Positions 23,555 through 34,222 of a stretch of 64,000 nucleotides of DNA are shown piece after piece. The notes below the pieces were generated by a model, which saw nothing but the letters and a program-made list of their open reading frames with translations, had not been told where the DNA came from and ran no database searches. Source of the DNA: Catonia carolina (Eukaryota; Arthropoda; Insecta; Hemiptera; Achilidae); contig JAQMRL010000006.1 in NCBI GenBank assembly GCA_035578175.1, positions 21,487,506-21,551,505 of the forward strand, read 5' to 3'. Each line of letters starts with the position of its first letter. The stretch's first letter is position 1. A program made the position numbers and the translations under genes.

Positions 23555-24628
23555 CATATTTACTCGAATATACCGCGCACCTTTTTCAAATGAAATTAAT
23601 CCGATATAATGGTGTGCGGGTTATATTAAAAGAAAATAAAAATGCTCAGCCATCAAGTGCATTTCTAATGCACTCAATGGCTCAGAAGGCAAAACACTTT
23701 GGGATGAAAATCCAGACGCTAGTTCTGACAGCAACAGTAATGGTGAAGACAGTGATGACAGAGCGTAATTTTTTATATGAGGTGTGGCTATTAAATAACG
23801 AGACTGACGTAAAAAATTTTATTTTTATTTTATACATAATCACTTATTGTCACCTTCAATATACACTCCTCCTCTACCCCTACAACGCTCCATGCGAATT
23901 TTCCATTGTTGGAAACAGTGCCGGAAGTCATCTTCTGTCACCTCCTTCAGGACTTGTGCTGCTCAAAAATGTTTGAAATTAAGCTCGCAGAAATGTTTGT
24001 ACTGACACTTTGTACACGATTGAAAATGACCCAAATTTTTTGGAAACTATAATAATATGTGATGAAACGTGGTTTTTTACTTATGCTCGGGAAACGAAGC
24101 GCCAATCCATGCACTGGAAGAGCCGAACTTCACCGAGAGCCAAAAAAGCTCGAATGAGCAAGTCAAAATTTAAAGCAATGATTGTTTTTTTTTTTGATAT
24201 CCATGGGATTGTGTACCTTCACTGGGTTGCTGAAGGTCAAACAATTTATCAATATTACTACCTTGAGGTACTTCTAAACTACGTCAAAGAGTAAGGAAAA
24301 AATGCTTTGAAATGTGGAAGAACAAATCATGGGTTCTCCACCAAGACAATGCGCCAGCTCATTCCGCGTTATCTGTCAAGAGGTTCCTAGCCAAGTACAG
24401 CATCTCAGTGTTAGAACATTCATTTTATTCACCAGATCTTGCACCATGTGACTTCTACCTGTTCCCTAAGGTGAAATCTGCATTAAAAGGGACAAGATTT
24501 GAGTCTGTGGAAGCTGTAAAAGAAAAAGCGGCATTTGTCCTGAAGGAGCTGACACAAGATGACTTCCAGCACTGTTTCCAACCATGGAAAATTGGCATGG
24601 AGCATTGTAGGGATAGAGAAGAAGTGTA
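23555..24628 (+). mobile_element. Inverted copy of the pogo-like end and two-tailed mariner
   Basis: Reverse complement of about 18030-19110. The + frames carry ICDETWFFTYARETKRQS (24010-24294) and SWVLHQDNAPAHSA, DLAPCDFYLFPKVK (24312-24600). It breaks off at 24628 in the codons after EEVYF and fuses to satellite sequence, so the second terminal repeat is missing. Confidence 0.8.
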
Positions 24629-25469
24629 TTTTAAGTGTAATACTTTTTTTATATTTTTATATGTTTATTTTGTGACCTAGATTTAGAATTTATATATTTG
24701 TTAATGCTCTGCTTTTTTAAAAATATTTATGTTTATGAAAATATTGTATAATTTTTATTATTTGCAGAAAATTCTTAAAAATGACTTAAAAATTCTTAAT
24801 ATATGAGAAAAATTATTATGTATTTAAATTGTGACTTTTTATGTACTATTTTTATGGACATAATAATTAAAAAAATAATGTTCTAATAAAGGCATCACAA
24901 TCATATTGTATTGTTTTTTTAAGATTTTTTAAAATATATAGAAAAAATAAAAGTGCGTATCAAACAAAAATTATATTTTTAAAATTTCAATAAAATACTT
25001 AAAATATATATGGAATCACTGATTTGTTTGTTATCTTAGTGTAGATCTATATTTGATAATAGTTTTAAATTCTATTCCTAAGATTAAAGTTTTGTATTAT
25101 ATTATAATGTATAAATTTTATTTAGTTTAAGTGTAATACTTTTTTATATTTTTATATGTTTATTTTGTGACCTAGATTTAGAATTTATATATTTGTTAAT
25201 GCTTTGCTTTTTTAAAAATATTTATGTTTATGAAAATATTGTATAATTTTTATTATTTGCAGTCAATTCTTAAAAATGCCTCTGTAAAATTAACTGATTT
25301 TCAAATGTATTTATTTGTATTGAAAATACAAATAAATGTACTATTACTCTTATTACTCTTATATTCGAGTAAATATGGTAATACCAATACAACATTTGAG
25401 TTAAAAAAAATGTGTTCTGTAGATCTTTGAAAACAGCCAGTCTCAAATAAGTTATAAATATTGTTTCAG

Positions 25470-25721
25470 GAACATCTGGATGGAAGAAATGATACTCAGA
25501 AAACACCATGCAGGAGCAAACTAACACCTGGAAATGTATTAAAACCTCGCAACACTCCATTACCAGCTCATAGTTTACCAAAAACACCTAAAACACCATT
25601 TTATAGAACACGTAATAATACAATGTCAACTAACAAAGAAAATCCACAACATAAATCTCCATATAAAATTGGAAGTAGTACCAAGACTCGGGAGTTTTGG
25701 TACTATTTCCAACTGTATTGA
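25470..25721 (+). CDS. PRC1-like terminal exon, copy Z3
   Basis: This copy encodes the same 83 residues as Z2, displaced by about 2.66 kb, including the acceptor and the KEN-like NKEN. It belongs to the second tandem unit. Near identity of the units suggests a recent duplication or ongoing homogenisation; an assembly artefact is also possible. Confidence 0.5.
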   Translation, partial: EHLDGRNDTQKTPCRSKLTPGNVLKPRNTPLPAHSLPKTPKTPFYRTRNNTMSTNKENPQHKSPYKIGSSTKTREFWYYFQLY

Positions 25722-25735
25722 AACTGTATTGAAAT

Positions 25736-25895
25736 GTATTGAAACCTCGCAACACTCCATTACCAGCTCATATTTCACCAAAAACACCTTAAACACCATT
25801 TTATAGAACACGTAATAATACAATGTCAACTAACAAAGAAAATCCATAACATGAATCTCCATATAAAATTGGAAGTAGTACCAAGACTCGGGAGT
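25736..25895 (+). pseudogene. Second partial direct copy of the terminal exon
   Basis: Counterpart of 23076-23240 in the second tandem unit, with the same extra T and the same CCATAAC change. It contains one fewer actgtattga repeat before it than unit 1. Confidence 0.6.
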
Positions 25896-26111
25896 CTTGG
25901 TACTACTTCCAACTTTAAATGGAGATTTATGTTGTGGCTTTTCTTTGTTAGTCGACATTGTATTATTACGTGTTCTATAAAATGGTGTTTTAGGTGTTTT
26001 TGGTGAACTATGAGCTCGTAATGGAGTGTTGCGAGGTTTCAATACATTTCCAGGTGTTAGAGTGCTCCTGCATGGTGTTTTCTGAGTATCGTTTCTTCCA
26101 TCAAGATGTTC
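25830..26111 (-). pseudogene. Second inverted copy of the terminal exon
   Basis: Counterpart of 23180-23461 in the second tandem unit. The peptide is the same apart from STLTPGN (here) versus STVTPGN. NKEN is again NKEK. Confidence 0.6.
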
Positions 26112-26204
26112 CTGAAACAATATTAATAACTTATTTGAGACTGGCTGTTTTCAAAGATCTACAGAACACATTTTTTTTTTAACTCAAATGTTGTATTGGT
26201 ATTA

Positions 26205-27280
26205 CCATATTTACTCGAATATACCGCGCACGTTTTTCAAATGAAATTAATCCGATATAATGGTGTGCGGGTTACATTAAAAAAAATAAAAATGCTCTGC
26301 CATCAAGTGCATTTCTAATGCACTCAATGGCTCAGAAGGCAAAACACTTTGGGACGAAAATCCAGACGCTAGTTCTGACAGCAACAGTAATGGTGAAGAC
26401 AGTGATGACAGAGCGTAATTTTTTATATGAGGTGTGGCTATTAAATAACGAGACTGACGTAAAAAATTTTATTTTTATTTTATACATAATCACTTATTGT
26501 CACCTTCAATATACACTCCTCCTCTACCCCTACAACGCTCCATGCGAATTTTCCATTGTTGGAAACAGTGCCGGAAGTCATCTTCTGTCACCTCCTTCAG
26601 GACTTGTGCTGCTCAAAAATGTTTGAAATTAAGCTCGCAGAAATGTTTGTACTGACACTTTGTACACGATTGAAAATGACCCAAATTTTTTGGAAACTAT
26701 AATAATATGTGATGAAACGTGGTTTTTTACTTATGCTCGGGAAACGAAGCGCCAATCCATGCACTGGAAGAGCCGAACTTCACCGAGAGCCAAAAAAGCT
26801 CGAATGAGCAAGTCAAAATTTAAAGCAATGATTGTTTTTTTTTTTGATATCCATGGGATTGTGTACCTTCACTGGGTTGCTGAAGGTCAAACAATTTATC
26901 AATATTACTACCTTGAGGTACTTCTAAACTACGTCAAAGAGTAAGGAAAAAATGCCTCGAAATGTGGAAGGACAAATCATGGGTTCTCCACCAAGACAAT
27001 GCGCCAGCTTATTCCGCGTTATCTGTCAAGAGGTTCCTAGCCAAGTACAGCATCTCAGTGTCAGAACATTCACCTTATTCACCAGATCTTGCACCATGTG
27101 ACTTCTACCTGTTCCCTAAGGTGAAATCTGCATTAAAAGGGACAAGATTTGAGTCTGTGGAAGCTGTAAAAGAAAAAGCGGCATTTGTCCTGAAGGAGCT
27201 GACACAAGATGACTTCCAGCACTGTTTCCAACCATGGAAAATTGGCATGGAGCATTGAAGGGATAGAGAAGAAGTGTATT
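26205..27280 (+). mobile_element. Second inverted copy of the pogo-like end and two-tailed mariner
   Basis: Counterpart of 23555-24628. Frames at 26660-26944 (first catalytic D) and 26962-27258 (second and third). APAYSA replaces APAHSA, changing the conserved His after the second catalytic Asp. The same junction into satellite DNA follows. Confidence 0.8.
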
Positions 27281-27285
27281 TTAAA

Positions 27286-27960
27286 TGTAATACTTTTTTA
27301 TATTTTTATATGTTTATTTTGTGACTTAGATTTAGAATTTATATATTTGTTAATGCTCTGCTTTTTTAAAAATATTTATGTTTATGAAAATATTGTATAA
27401 TTTTTATTATTTGCAGACAATTCTTAAAAATGACTTAAAAATTCTTAATATACGAGAAAAATTATTATGTATTTAAATTGTGACTTTTTATGTACTATTT
27501 TTATGGACATAATAATTAAAAAAATAATGTTCTAATAAAGGCATCACAATCATATTGTATTGTTTTTTTAAGATTTTTTAAAATATATAGAAAAAATAAA
27601 AGTGCGTATCAAACAAAAATTATATTATTAAAATTTCAATAAAATACTCAAAATATATATGGAATCACTGATTTGTTTGTTATTTTAGTGTAGATCTATT
27701 TTTGATAATAGTTTTAAATTCTATTCCTAAGATTAAGGTTTTGTGTTATATTATAATGTATAAATTTTATTTAGTTTAAGTGTAATACTTTTTTATATTT
27801 TTATATGTTTATTTTGTGACCTAGATTTAGAATTTATATATTTGTTAATGCTCTGCTTTTTTAAAAATATTTATGTTTATGAAAATATTGTATAATTTTT
27901 ATTATTTGCAGACAATTCTTAAAAATGCCTCTGTAAAATTAACTGATTTTCAAATGTATT
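27286..27960 (+). repeat. Satellite, last 1.3 monomers
   Basis: Same 500-bp family as 20995-22605. Ends with caaatgtatttatttgtatt, the same point at which the monomers before Z2 and Z3 pass into the ttactctta run. Confidence 0.8.
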
Positions 27961-28060
27961 TATTTGTATTTAAAATAATATAACGCAATTTTTGTATGTA
28001 TAAAACTGTTTTATTCATTGTAAACCTTATAAACCAGGTTGGCTGCTTCAATGTATGCTG

Positions 28061-28244
28061 TTTTTTTTTTTTTTTTTTTGGTTTAACGTCCGACTGTTTT
28101 GCAAATAGCTGCTAATGCAGACGGTGAAGGATGAAATGAATTTTTTGTAACGTATGAAAAAATGCCATGCCCGAGTGGGATTCGAACCCAAGACCGCGTG
28201 ATAAGAGGCGAGCACGTTACCAACATCGCGAACGCGGCCGGCGT
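28061..28244 (-). mobile_element. tRNA-derived SINE, family A
   Basis: On the minus strand: tRNA-like head gccggccgcgttcgcgatg, A-box-like ggtaacgtgctcgcc, B box gggttcgaatcccac, a body with gtcggacgttaaacc and a poly(A) tail. TSD tgtatgctg at 28052-28060 and 28245-28253. Not a working tRNA: the cloverleaf is imperfect and the family is dispersed (42102, 42625, 45363, 51840, 54330). Confidence 0.85.
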
Positions 28245-28368
28245 TGTATGCTGTGGAGAATTCTATTTGGCACAACTCTTGCTCTGCGTTTGCATAGTTT
28301 CACATAAAGTACGTATAGCCTTAACGTATTCTTTCAACAAGGTCTATAAATTTTAATGTACCTAAATA

Positions 28369-29283
28369 CAGTAGACTCTCAAAAATCCGGATCGCGCTAG
28401 TCCGGACTCCGGATAATCCGGAAGATGATTTTTTTTTTTTTTTACTTTATTTTCTGAAAATTTACAACTTTTAAATTAACAACCAGTAAAAAGTTTTCAT
28501 GGGATTGGCCCGATGAAATCAGTGGGGAGACTTTATCGGCGAACAAAGACGCTGTTCCTGAATTTAAGACCTTACTTTTTAAAATCCTTGACGAAGAAGG
28601 AATTTCCGGTGACCAGCTGTATAATTGCGACAAGACTGGTCTGAACTATAAAATGTTGCCCACGAAAACTCTCGCATCCAAAAATAAGCTTCAGCCTCGG
28701 GCTATAAAAAAAGCAAGGAACGGGTTACGGTGTTGGCTTGTAGCAATGTGACCGGCAGTCATAAACTTAGGTTAACATTAATAGGAAAATCAAGAAAACC
28801 CAGAGCTTTTAAAAATTTAAAGAAAGACGATGTGTTGCCACTTTGGTATACAAACCAACAAACAGCATGGATGAATTCTACAATTTTTAAGACTTGGTTT
28901 TTTAATGAATTTGTACCTACTATAATTACTCTATAATTGAGACATATATGACACATTTTGTTACATGTTTGAAATACGTAACTTGCAAATCTTACAAAGA
29001 GTGCAATCGAATCTTATTACGGTACAGTAGCGTTAAGTTTAGACAATGTGTGTGCTTCGTATATTGAATAATTACAGTACCAGTAGCCTACTGTAATTTA
29101 TTAGGCCTACAGTGTTTTAAAGTTTTTTCAGAAGCTCACTCTTATATTAGCAGATAAACGTTAATGCTTATTGTCATAATTATTCGCCATAAAGACGAAA
29201 TTGCCAACCTCCGGGAAATCCGGATTTTTCGAAATCCGGACCGGCCGTCCGCCACATTAGTCCGGATTTCTGAGAGTCTACTG
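28369..29283 (+). mobile_element. Pogo/Tigger (jerky-like) element, internally deleted
   Basis: Perfect ends cagtagactctcaaaaatcc and inverse are flanked by TA (28367-28368, 29284-29285). Inside, + strand remnants read LYNCDKTGLNYKMLPTKTLA (catalytic D region of DDE_1), then after frameshift ERVTVLACSNVTGSHKLRL and SAFK-like NSTIFKTWFFNEFVP. These are typical of jerky/Tigger transposases. N-terminal DNA-binding and C-terminal parts are missing. Confidence 0.85.
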
Positions 29284-29285
29284 TA

Positions 29286-29640
29286 CCTACAACCTTATTT
29301 CAGTATACTAACATACAAATAATTATTTCATTTTAAAATTGTATTTCATTTTATTTATAAAGGTCGCATCAACTGCTAATGGTTATTAGCGACCACAATA
29401 GAAATTATACAAATAACAAAAATAACAACAATTTCATAAATTAAAACATAAGAAAGAGAAAATTAGTAGGTCTATCCAATTCTATCTTCAACAGCAACAT
29501 AACGTAGAAATTTTAAAACTTTGTCACTTTTAATTTGTCTAAGTAAAAATTTAAATTATAAATTGCAAGAACTAAACTGCAAAAATTCACTAAACTATAC
29601 TCTACAGACGCACGCAACTAACTAAACAAATTGTTCTGAA
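29286..29640. other. Unassigned AT-rich spacer
   Basis: No feature recognised between two DNA transposons. Confidence 0.4.
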
Positions 29641-29642
29641 TA

Positions 29643-30965
29643 CGAGGGGGTACCCAAAAGTATCCGGAATAGCTCTGCTGTGGGCGGAGCTTGTGCAGTA
29701 CAAATTCCCGCCACTAGGCTGCTTGTAGCGCTACTCATTGCCAGTTCAATGCCATTTTGTTCGTTGATCTAGCTTGTTCTGTTCTCGTGCAGTGATTGTT
29801 CTCGCTAGTGCTGTTTTGTGCTCGTGTCGTTTTTCATGATGGCAAGTTTTAATGAACAACGTGCGGCTGTGAAATTTTGCTTCTTGCTCGGTAAAAACGC
29901 CGCGGAAACAGTTGTAATGTTGAACACAGCTTACAAAGACGACGCTATTGGAAAAACCCAAGTGTACGAGTGGTTTTTGCGCTTTAAAAATGGCGACATG
30001 TCGATTGAGAACAAACCTCGTTCTGGACGACCGTCGACTTCCCGAACAGACGAAAATGTTGTGAAAGTGAAAGAAATTGTACGAACAGACCGACGACAGA
30101 CCATTGACCAAATATCACAGGTTAGTGGGTTATCTTGGAGCTCAGTCCAACGCATTTTAACAGAAGACTTGACAATGAAAAGAGTCGCTGCCAAGTTTGT
30201 GCCTCGGGTTCTGACAGACACTCAAAAGGAACGTCGAATTGAAACGTGTAGTGATTTGAAACAACAGCTTGAAACTGATCCAGATTTCATGTCAAAGATC
30301 ATTACGGGTGACGAGTCTTGGTGCTATGGGTACGACCCAGAAACCAAACAACAATCCAGTCAATGGAAGACTTCATTATCACCCCGACCAAAAAAAAGTC
30401 GTCAAGTCAGATCGAACATCAAAACAATGCTGATTTGTTTTTTTGATGTGAGGGGAATTGTCCATTCAGAGTTCGTTCCACCAGGCCAGACGGTAAATCA
30501 AGCTTTTTATCTTGAAGTGTTAAGAAGACTACGAAACAGCATTCGTCGTAAAAGACCTAATTTGTGGCAAACAGGGGACTGGTTTTTCCACCACGACAAC
30601 GCGCCTGCACACACGGCAATCTCGGTTACCCAGTTTTTAGCGAAAAACGGCATGGTTTTGCTACCACACGCACCGTACTCACCCGATCTGGCTCCGTGTG
30701 ATTTTTTCTTGTTCCCACGCATGAAAAGGGGCATGAAAGGTCTCCGATTTAACAACGTTGATGATGTCAAGAAAAAAACGACGGATGAGCTGGCAGCCAT
30801 CACTGAAGAGGAGTACAAAAAATGTTTTGAACAGTGGAAGCACCGGTGGGACAAATGTATTAGTTGTAATGGAGAGTATTTTGAAGGGGATAAGGTTCTT
30901 TTGTAAAAAAATTAAAAATAAATAGTTTTAAAAAATAATTCCGGTTTCTTTTGGGTACCCCCTCG
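29643..30965 (+). mobile_element. Apparently complete mariner element
   Basis: 1,323 bp with inverted ends cgagggggtacccaaaag... (29643) and the inverse ending 30965, flanked by TA at 29641-29642 and 30966-30967. It contains a single uninterrupted transposase frame. Length is close to the usual 1.3 kb. No nested insertion. Confidence 0.95.
29839..30906 (+). CDS. Mariner transposase, intact (DD34D)
   Basis: 355 residues from ATG at 29839 (context atgATGG, A at -3 and G at +4); an in-frame ATG at 29818 would add seven residues. Order of parts: first HTH (about 1-55, VYEWFLRFKNGDMSIE), GRPSTSR linker with RSGRP at about 61-65, second HTH (about 85-125, WSSVQRILTEDL), then the catalytic core: D158 in TGDESWCYGYDP, D253 in HHDNAPAHTA, D288 in YSPDLAPCDFFLFP. 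D253 and D288 are separated by 34 residues and D158 and D253 by 94, as in active mariners; the WxxHxxx-like C-terminal helix closes it. It would excise and insert the element at TA sites. No stop or frameshift. Family size is 340-360, so this is full length. Activity is inferred, not shown. Confidence 0.95.
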   Translation: MASFNEQRAAVKFCFLLGKNAAETVVMLNTAYKDDAIGKTQVYEWFLRFKNGDMSIENKPRSGRPSTSRTDENVVKVKEIVRTDRRQTIDQISQVSGLSWSSVQRILTEDLTMKRVAAKFVPRVLTDTQKERRIETCSDLKQQLETDPDFMSKIITGDESWCYGYDPETKQQSSQWKTSLSPRPKKSRQVRSNIKTMLICFFDVRGIVHSEFVPPGQTVNQAFYLEVLRRLRNSIRRKRPNLWQTGDWFFHHDNAPAHTAISVTQFLAKNGMVLLPHAPYSPDLAPCDFFLFPRMKRGMKGLRFNNVDDVKKKTTDELAAITEEEYKKCFEQWKHRWDKCISCNGEYFEGDKVLL

Positions 30966-30967
30966 TA

Positions 30968-31285
30968 TAATATAATGAACAGAAAATCATATATGAAAAT
31001 AAATTAGTCTCATCATTATTTCTGACAGATTATTAATAACATCGTTGAAAACAAAGCGTAGTGACTGTGTGTGTCGTAATTGCAGTAGCAATTGTATACT
31101 TTTGTGACTATACTGTCATTGCACGGCGAGAGGCAAAGAGTGGAGTAGATAAAACACCGAAGCTGCTTGTGCCAATTTGAATTGTCCAAGGTAGACAAGG
31201 GTAAGCCGTCCGCATAGGCCAGATCATGATTAGTAAACTTTCAGCAGGGGCCGCTCAAAATATTTTCAATAACACATCACATATT
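30968..31285. other. Unassigned spacer
   Basis: No supported feature. Confidence 0.4.
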
Positions 31286-31289
31286 GAGT

Positions 31290-31456
31290 ATTTTTTTTTT
31301 TTATTGAGTGATGATGCCTACCTAAGCCTTGGGCTTGTGCGTAGGTAATGATATGTGGTGATTTACAGATGAAAAAATGCCAGACCTGACCGGGAATTGA
31401 ACCCCGGACCCCGGCATAGTAGCCAGTTGTGCTGACCACTACACCACGGGCCGGCC
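31290..31456 (-). mobile_element. tRNA-derived SINE, family B
   Basis: Minus strand head ggcccgtggtgtagtggtca (A box tggtgtagtggtc) and B box gggttcaattcccgg, then tctggcattttttcatc and a poly(A) end at 31290-31302. A second family-B copy is at 63105. Confidence 0.8.
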
Positions 31457-31546
31457 AAAATAATAAACTCAAAATAAAACAGCGTATTAGTATATGCTGT
31501 ATTAGTATATAACTAATACGCTGTTTTATTTTGAGTTTATTATTTT
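31457..31546. repeat. Perfect 34-bp inverted repeat
   Basis: Arms 31457-31490 and 31513-31546 are exact reverse complements (aaaataataaactcaaaata...), with a 22-base loop. It starts at the first base after the SINE head, so one arm could have been copied at insertion. Could form a stable RNA hairpin. Confidence 0.9.
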
Positions 31547-31549
31547 ATA

Positions 31550-31695
31550 TTTATTATTTACAGGTTACTTTAGCTTATTCTAATTATTTACATTATGTTT
31601 TAGTACATTAAATTATTATGACATTACTATTACGTTATAAATTTTCTAATTATTTACATTGGAAAGAGAAAGTCTGAGTGTTTCACACAGACTTT
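31550..31695 (+). mobile_element. Degenerate R1-like 3' end
   Basis: Ends ggaaagagaaagtctgagtg then tttcacacagactttttt, like the R1 3' end with hairpin, preceded by tttctaattatttacatt. The rest is too diverged to align by eye. Confidence 0.5.
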
Positions 31696-33151
31696 TTTGT
31701 TGTCTGGGATTATGCAATACTCCTTTTCCTAAAGGGACTCTGCAGCTTCATCCTCCGTCCGAATATTATTAATTAACTACAAAAATCATTGTAGACTGAC
31801 TATGCAGACTTTGAAGTAATTAAGTGAAATCGGAGTGGTTGACATTACGCAGGAATGTTGCTAGTCAGATTGGCACGCTAGACGCAGGAGTAGGAGAATT
31901 ATTGTGTAACCCTTTAGGGAATTCGGATTTGATAGTGGCATACAGAAAACGGAAAAGACCCCCTAATTTATACATAGTTATAATTTTATAATTTTTGCTA
32001 GTTGTCAATTTTACAGCGTGAAATTTCAATAATATAGAGAAAAAATAATTTTTTGTACCCTATAACAGGAATTTTTTAACCATTACATTTTTGCATAAAT
32101 GTACACGGAACAAAGTATTATTTTTCATCACGGTTATAAGGATTAGAATAAAAAGAAAACCATTTGAGATCATGAAATTCTCACCTCCAAACGAGCAGTT
32201 AAACTCGCCAATATAAACCTAACCTCAAAGTGAGTAGACTTTATAACCTGTCCAGTAAATACTTGTCAGTGACTATAATTCCAAAAGCCTAAAACATTTT
32301 ATATTGTTCCTAATAACTTAATTATAGACATTTATATTCATTTAAGTCGCTAACTTTTATTAAGTTATAAACTTAAAATTTTTATAGTTTTTATTAGCAT
32401 TATTTATCGAAAACCAATTTGTATAATAAACCAATCAAATGATAATAAAGAAATCAATTTAAACGAAAGAATTTCCATATAAATTGTCTTTGCGATTGTT
32501 AAATTATGTATCTGTAAAGCCTAGTTATAGTTTTATAACTGAATTGTTATAATCGTAGTAAAAACTCGTGATCATCTGCAACTGGAATGTATCGGCGCTT
32601 GATTTAAAAAAGAAAAAAATAGCATTTTGCATTTAAAATTACACGTAATAAATTTTTATTTTAAACTAAGTGCTATTCAAAATTGTTGATTTTTTTGACT
32701 TTATATATAAATGTTCAGAAAATAATAAAGATATAATGATTTTGAAATAAATTGGTGTTTGGAACACATTTAATGTTCCCTCTTTCTACTTTTGTAATAC
32801 AAAGTGCATAAAAGAAATAATTTTACACAGCTTCTTCACTACAGATTATTTTATTTCTCTCGTTACTTTTATTACATATTATTTTTTTCAATTGTCCTTG
32901 ACTTTTTTACAGCTATAAATAGCATATTTTTTAAATACTTTTAATAGCCTAATGTAAATTAAGGTAGTCGATAGATAGCCTATTTATTATTTGTTTACCC
33001 TCTAATATCTTAACACAAAGGGCGTTTTTATCAAATCTGTCCTTACAAAAATTAAGTTAATTATTTATTACATGAATAAATAAATAAAAGAAAATTTACT
33101 AAACGTACTTTTGACTAAAGTATTAGGTTGGAACATGATTTTTCTGTTCAT
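31696..33151. other. AT-rich unassigned region
   Basis: About 1.45 kb with no recognisable gene, repeat end or open frame of note. Confidence 0.4.
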
Positions 33152-33163
33152 AGTACAACTCTA

Positions 33164-33546
33164 GGTGGAGTGTCAAATTATTTACACTCACTCTGTTCGT
33201 TGCAGGGCTAAAATAAATAGTTCTGTTTCTTATAACATGGTCAGCCAATTAAATGACTGAATCATTTAAGAACAGAATGGGTAGAGGTGCAAAAGACACT
33301 AATCAGAGTTATCTCCTCTGAAAGTAATGAATTTCATTATACAGCCAGACCCTGTGATGAATGAAGTGAAGGTGTCATTTGCAGAGTGGAAAATATGTGC
33401 TTTTCAGAGGGCCCGGCATGCTGATAAGCATACTTTTCCATTCAGTGAGGAAGGCAATGGTAAACCACCTCACTCCTTGTTTTACTTGGTAAAACCTCTA
33501 CAGGTTCAAACCAGCTTTTTGGTTGATGACCTAAACAACAAACAAC
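33164..33546 (+). mobile_element. SINE-like retroposon family E, full length
   Basis: Starts ggtggagtgtcaaattattt, contains agggctaaaataaatagttc, a body through cggcatgctgataagcatac, B-box-like ggttcaaaccagc near the 3' end, and tail gacctaaacaacaaac. A 12-bp TSD, agtacaactcta, flanks it (33152-33163, 33547-33558). Copies or parts at 44005, 55724, 58544, 59263, 60242 and 61803 (minus). The open frame across it is not conserved and is not coding. Confidence 0.8.
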
Positions 33547-33831
33547 AGTACAACTCTACGACTATAGTACACGCGATGAAAGAAGTCCGCTATGAAGAGC
33601 AGTTTCCAATTTAATAGAAACTCAACCATTTAATATAATTTTCTATTTCCATCACAATTTTATTTCTAACTTATAAATGCAAGATTCTACTATACTTGGC
33701 ACAATACTGTTGTAAAAATGCATAGTTTAGTCGAAAAATTATTTTTCAATCTTCATGCACGATCAACTGCACTGTTTGCCCTTACGTGCAGTAGAATAAG
33801 TACCTTGCATTATTATTCATAGAGTTCCGAC

Positions 33832-34222
33832 ATGGCGCTTACCCTATCTTGTAGAGAATAAAAATGTAGCAAATGAAGCGATTTAAAAAAATCGTTGCCG
33901 TTCTAATCACAAAAAAATGAAAAATCGCTTGAATGAACAATTACTTCCAGTTAACCAATTTTGATAATAATGTTTGTATCGGGTCACCTTGTATTACCTA
34001 CTTTGAGTTCCCAGTTTCAACTTCGTAACTGTTCTTGAATCTATTTCGTTCTTGAGAAATTTTGTTCACACACAGGACCAATCGCTAAACACATGTTTTT
34101 TGGGTTCAGGGGGTCTGAAAACGAGTATTTAAGATGAAAATTCGATTTCAAAAAATCAGCATGAAAGCAATACTTTTATAGGGAAAATATGGGAAATATT
34201 TATATAGGGAAAGTAAAAGTAA
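33832..34222 (-). mobile_element. R1 copy f, short form
   Basis: Only the terminal third: atggcgcttaccctatcttg... through cttccagttaaccaattttg to gggaaagtaaaagt. The CA core is reduced to cacacaca and the 3' part of R1 is missing at 33832. Confidence 0.7.

Larger units (their letters stand above)
21967..24636. repeat. Tandem unit 1, about 2.67 kb
   Basis: Order: satellite monomer, short (ttactctta)n, intron remnant, terminal exon copy Z2, partial copy, inverted copy, inverted intron with pogo-like end (23555-23770), inverted two-tailed mariner (23780-24628). Repeated at 24637-27285. Matching points are displaced 2,649-2,670 bp, the spread being explained by small indels. Confidence 0.85.
24637..27285. 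repeat. Tandem unit 2, about 2.65 kb
   Basis: Repeat of unit 1 with the same order of parts: satellite, exon copy Z3, partial copy, inverted copy, inverted pogo-like/mariner sequence. Differences are scattered single bases and a shorter (ttactctta) run. Confidence 0.85.

Noticed and set aside
23344..23976. 210-codon plus-strand frame
   Set aside because: Antisense of the inverted exon copy, intron and transposon ends; composite, not a protein.
20995..27960. CRISPR-like array
   Set aside because: Repeats are 500 bp and 2.65 kb with no short direct repeats or unique spacers.
29746..30111. 121-codon minus frame
   Set aside because: Shadow of the intact mariner transposase.
33327..33614. 95-codon frame similar to one at 55728
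   Set aside because: Both lie in SINE E; the frame is broken in the copies at 58544 and 59263.
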